DNA of 16,128 nt from NCBI GenBank assembly GCA_950071955.1, contig CATMOC010000015.1:1-16128 (forward strand), written 5' to 3'. Position 1 is the first letter of the stretch. Every line of letters starts with the position of its first letter. This document shows positions 13,647 to 16,128 of the stretch, piece by piece. The notes under the pieces were generated by a model. It ran no database searches and was not told the origin of the DNA. It saw nothing but the letters and a program-made list of their open reading frames with translations. This DNA is from an uncultured Mesorhizobium sp. (GTDB taxonomy: Bacteria > Pseudomonadota > Alphaproteobacteria > Rhizobiales > Rhizobiaceae). Made by a program: the position numbers and the translations under genes.

Positions 13647-14864
13647 ATGTTCCAGATGAAAAAGAACTTCCGATCGGCGGCGCTCGGCCTCGTCGGTATT
13701 GCGACGGTCCTCGCGGCCCAGCCGGCCGCCGCCGACGCCGGTTTCCAAAAGTGGGTGGCGAGCTTCCGCGGCGTGGCCGCCAGCAACGGCATCTCGGGTA
13801 AAACGTTCGATCGCGCCTTTCGCGGCGTGACCGCTCCCGATCCGGAGGTTCTCGAGAAAGCACGCTACCAGCCCGAGTTCACCGCGCCGGTCTGGGACTA
13901 CTTCGACAACCGCGTCCAGGAGGATGCCATCGCTGTCGGCCGGCAGATGGCACGTCAGTGGAAGCCCTGGCTCGATCGGATCGAAAGCCGGTTCGGCGTG
14001 GACCGCCATATCCTGCTGGCGATCTGGTCGATGGAATCGAACTACGGCGAGATTCTGAAGAACGACAAGGTGATGCGCAACGTCGTGCGCTCGCTGTCGA
14101 CGCTCGCCTATGCCGACAAGAGCAGGGCCAAGTTCGCCCGCACGCAGCTCGTGTCGGCGCTCAAGATCCTCCAGAGCGGCGACATCGACGAAAGCCACCT
14201 GACAGGCTCCTGGGCCGGTGCCATGGGGCACACCCAGTTCATACCGACCAGCTACGAGGCCTATGCGGTGGACGCCGACGGCAACGGCAAGCGCGACATA
14301 TGGAATTCGGTCCCCGATGCCCTGGCCACCGCGGCAAATCTCCTGCGCAAGAACGGCTGGCAGACCGGCAAGGCCTGGGGCTACGAGGTGACGCTGCCGG
14401 CAGGCCGGAAGTTTCCCGGCGGTTCGATGTCGCTGGCAAAGTGGCAGTCGATCGGCGTGGTTCGCGCCCGCAACAAGCCGTTCCCGAGCCCGTCGGACAA
14501 TGCCGAGCTGAAGGTGCTGGACGGGCGCGAGGGACCGGCCTTCCTCATGACGAAGAATTTCTTCGTGCTGAAGCGCTACAACAATGCCGACAAGTACGCT
14601 CTCGCGGTCGGGCTGCTGGCCGACGAGATCGCCGGTTATGGAGGGTTGGTGCGCGACTGGAACAGGCCTTTCACGAAGCTCTCCTTCGAGGAGAAGCAGG
14701 AACTCCAGAAGCATCTCCTGACGCTCGGCTACTATGACGGCAAGATCGACGGCAAGATCGGCTCGGGCTCCCGATCGGCGATCGTCGCCGTCCAGCAGGC
14801 GCTGGGGCTCCAGCCGGACGGACATCCCAGCAAGGAAGTCCTGAGCCGGCTGAGACAACGCTGA
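13647..14864 (+). CDS. lytic murein transglycosylase, MltB-type, with C-terminal peptidoglycan-binding domain
   Basis: 405 residues from the ATG at 13647, set by GGAGG at 13637-13641; the frame is open further upstream but that part has no protein character. A signal peptide (about 1-29, LGLVGIATVLAAQPAAADA) lacks a lipobox Cys, so unlike E. coli MltB this should be a soluble periplasmic enzyme. The SLT_2/GH103 catalytic domain (about 32-330) contains FQKWVASFRG, the AIWSMESNYGE motif with catalytic Glu130, SLSTLAYAD, and GSWAGAMGHTQFIPTSYEAYAVDADGNG. A C-terminal PG_binding_1 domain (about 345-405: LQKHLLTLGYYDGKIDGKIG ... VQQALGLQPDG) completes it. It cleaves the MurNAc-GlcNAc bond with formation of 1,6-anhydroMurNAc. 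The DUF459/SGNH gene follows 17 bases later, so the two are probably one operon. Confidence 0.92.
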   Translation: MFQMKKNFRSAALGLVGIATVLAAQPAAADAGFQKWVASFRGVAASNGISGKTFDRAFRGVTAPDPEVLEKARYQPEFTAPVWDYFDNRVQEDAIAVGRQMARQWKPWLDRIESRFGVDRHILLAIWSMESNYGEILKNDKVMRNVVRSLSTLAYADKSRAKFARTQLVSALKILQSGDIDESHLTGSWAGAMGHTQFIPTSYEAYAVDADGNGKRDIWNSVPDALATAANLLRKNGWQTGKAWGYEVTLPAGRKFPGGSMSLAKWQSIGVVRARNKPFPSPSDNAELKVLDGREGPAFLMTKNFFVLKRYNNADKYALAVGLLADEIAGYGGLVRDWNRPFTKLSFEEKQELQKHLLTLGYYDGKIDGKIGSGSRSAIVAVQQALGLQPDGHPSKEVLSRLRQR

Positions 14865-14881
14865 GGCGGAAAGTACTGCGT

Positions 14882-16128
14882 TTGAAATCGTCGCTGCTGC
14901 GCAAATGGACGGGTTTCTGCCTTGCGCTCGCGATCCTCGCGGGCGCGGCAGCCGGTTTGGTGATCGCCGGGTCGTCTTCCCAAGCGCAGGCGCAGGAGCG
15001 GCCCAGGACCCTGTTCCAGCTCCTGTTTCCCAACCGGCGGGAAGAGAGCCGACCCGCGGTGAGGGAGCCGCAGCCGCGCAAGAAGCAGCGAAGTCCTTCG
15101 AAGCGCGTGACGCCGAAGGCTTCCAGCCCCGCACCGGCCGCGGCCAGTGCTCCCCCTCCGCAGGCCGACGTCGAGAAAGCCGAGGACGCGCGAACGCTGC
15201 TGATCGTCGGCGACTTCCTGGCCGGCGGCCTCGCCGAGGGCCTCGAGGCTGTATTCGAGAATGACCCGACAGTCCGGATCGTCGATCGGTCCAACGGTTC
15301 TTCGGGCTTCGTCCGCAATGATTTCTACGACTGGCCGGGAAACATCGGCGCCATCCTCGACGAGATGAAACCTGCCGCCGCGGTCGTCATGATCGGCTCC
15401 AACGATCGGCAGGCCATGAATATCGGCGGCTCCAGCGAGCCCGTCCGCTCTGACCGCTGGAACACGGAATACGAGGCTCGCGCGACGCTGTTCGCCTCCG
15501 CGTTCTCCACACGCGACATACCGCTCGTCTGGGTCGGGCTGCCGTCGTTCAAGTACAGCAAGATGTCATCGGACATGATCGCCTTCAACGACATCCACCG
15601 GCGCGCCGCGCAAGCCGCGTCCGGTGTCTTCGTCGACATCTGGGACGGCTTCGTCGACGAAAACGGCGCCTTCGTCACCAACGGTCCCGACATCAACGGC
15701 CAGCCGGTGCGGCTGCGGGCCAACGACGGCATCAACCTCACGCAGGCCGGCAAGCGCAAGATCGCCTTCTACGCCGAGAAGCCGCTCGCGCATATCCTCG
15801 AGGACGGATCGGCTGGCGCCTCGCCCGAGAAGGAGATCGGGGAGATGTTCGGGCCGCCAATCCCCGGCACCACGCCCGTGATCCAGCACACCACTCCGGT
15901 CTCGCTGACCGACCCCGAACTTGACGGAGGCGACGAACTGCTCGGGCTGGTCGTCGTCCCGAGACGCGACAATGCGCTCACCCCCGCGCAGAAGCTGGTG
16001 ATCGAGGGACTGGCGCCGGATCCGCGCCCCGGACGCGTCGACGATTTCGGACGCTCCGGCCTGCCGGAAACCGTCGCGGCGGACGAGGACGGCCGCACGT
16101 CGGCGCTGCCCGAAGACAACGGGACAGG
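14882..16128 (+). CDS. SGNH/DUF459-family periplasmic protein, lacking catalytic Ser and His (3' truncated)
   Basis: A continuous frame from TTG at 14882 to the right edge (415 codons visible, no stop). The TTG start is chosen because it lies 17 bases after the transglycosylase stop, with GGCGGAAAG at 14865-14873, and yields an immediate membrane/signal segment (KSSLLRKWTGFCLALAILAG ... SQAQAQE, about 1-38). A basic, Pro/Ala-rich linker (about 45-100) precedes an SGNH-like domain (about 106-305). Block I reads IVGDFLAGGLAEGLE, with Phe112 where hydrolases have the nucleophilic Ser. Block III is MIGSNDRQ (Asn174, Asp175 retained). Block V reads NDGINLTQAGKRKIAFYAEK, with Asn285 where His is expected. 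Hydrolase activity by the usual triad therefore seems unlikely. The tail after residue 310 is Pro/Asp-rich. Such proteins are common in rhizobia beside envelope genes; the function is unknown. Confidence 0.82.
   Translation, partial: MKSSLLRKWTGFCLALAILAGAAAGLVIAGSSSQAQAQERPRTLFQLLFPNRREESRPAVREPQPRKKQRSPSKRVTPKASSPAPAAASAPPPQADVEKAEDARTLLIVGDFLAGGLAEGLEAVFENDPTVRIVDRSNGSSGFVRNDFYDWPGNIGAILDEMKPAAAVVMIGSNDRQAMNIGGSSEPVRSDRWNTEYEARATLFASAFSTRDIPLVWVGLPSFKYSKMSSDMIAFNDIHRRAAQAASGVFVDIWDGFVDENGAFVTNGPDINGQPVRLRANDGINLTQAGKRKIAFYAEKPLAHILEDGSAGASPEKEIGEMFGPPIPGTTPVIQHTTPVSLTDPELDGGDELLGLVVVPRRDNALTPAQKLVIEGLAPDPRPGRVDDFGRSGLPETVAADEDGRTSALPEDNGT

Noticed and set aside
13593..15134. Minus-strand open frame of 513 codons opposite the lytic transglycosylase
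   Set aside because: Antisense to a clear MltB-type enzyme, with no protein-like features of its own.
1..16128. Mobile elements, CRISPR arrays, toxin-antitoxin or phage-defence genes
   Set aside because: No transposase, integrase, spaced direct-repeat array or defence-family motif was seen; composition and codon use look uniform across the window.

Overview
The window is about 64% G+C by eye, densely packed, and looks like core chromosome of an alphaproteobacterium of the Hyphomicrobiales (Rhizobiales), probably Phyllobacteriaceae/Mesorhizobium-like. This is inferred from an Omp10-type lipoprotein closely resembling the Brucella antigen, a rhizobial-type homospermidine synthase, an alphaproteobacterial ferrochelatase, and a DUF459-type SGNH-fold protein. 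I see no rRNA, tRNA, insertion sequence, phage gene, CRISPR array or integration scar.

Left third (1-2970, all +): the 3' end of homospermidine synthase (hss), an Omp10-like outer-membrane lipoprotein, a YugP-type membrane zinc metallopeptidase, and a phenylacetate-CoA-ligase-like adenylate-forming enzyme whose usual nucleotide P-loop appears to be replaced.

Middle (3135-9656, all +): an exported 5'-nucleotidase with a C-terminal hendecad Ala/Glu/Lys repeat and a LysM domain, closed by a strong intrinsic terminator; then ferrochelatase (hemH) with an FAD-dependent oxidoreductase 60 bases behind it; a nearly 400-base gap with only a doubtful small ORF and a perfect inverted repeat; and a QmcA-like SPFH protein paired with an NfeD-family partner.

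Right third (9670-16128): an envelope-centred block. kdsD (-), for Kdo precursor synthesis, is divergent from a large outer-membrane beta-barrel protein (+). galU (-), for UDP-glucose, converges on the barrel gene and is divergent from an MltB-type lytic transglycosylase (+). The transglycosylase is followed 17 bases later by an SGNH/DUF459 protein that runs off the right edge. That protein starts with TTG and has lost the Ser and His expected of an SGNH hydrolase.

Most genes here act on or in the cell envelope: lipoprotein, zinc protease, LysM nucleotidase, SPFH/NfeD, LPS sugar supply, barrel, peptidoglycan lyase. I found no strong candidate for a wholly new multi-gene system. The most interesting points are the LysM-tethered nucleotidase with its hendecad repeats, the apparently inactivated SGNH protein coupled to a lytic transglycosylase, and the adenylate-forming enzyme with a non-canonical P-loop.
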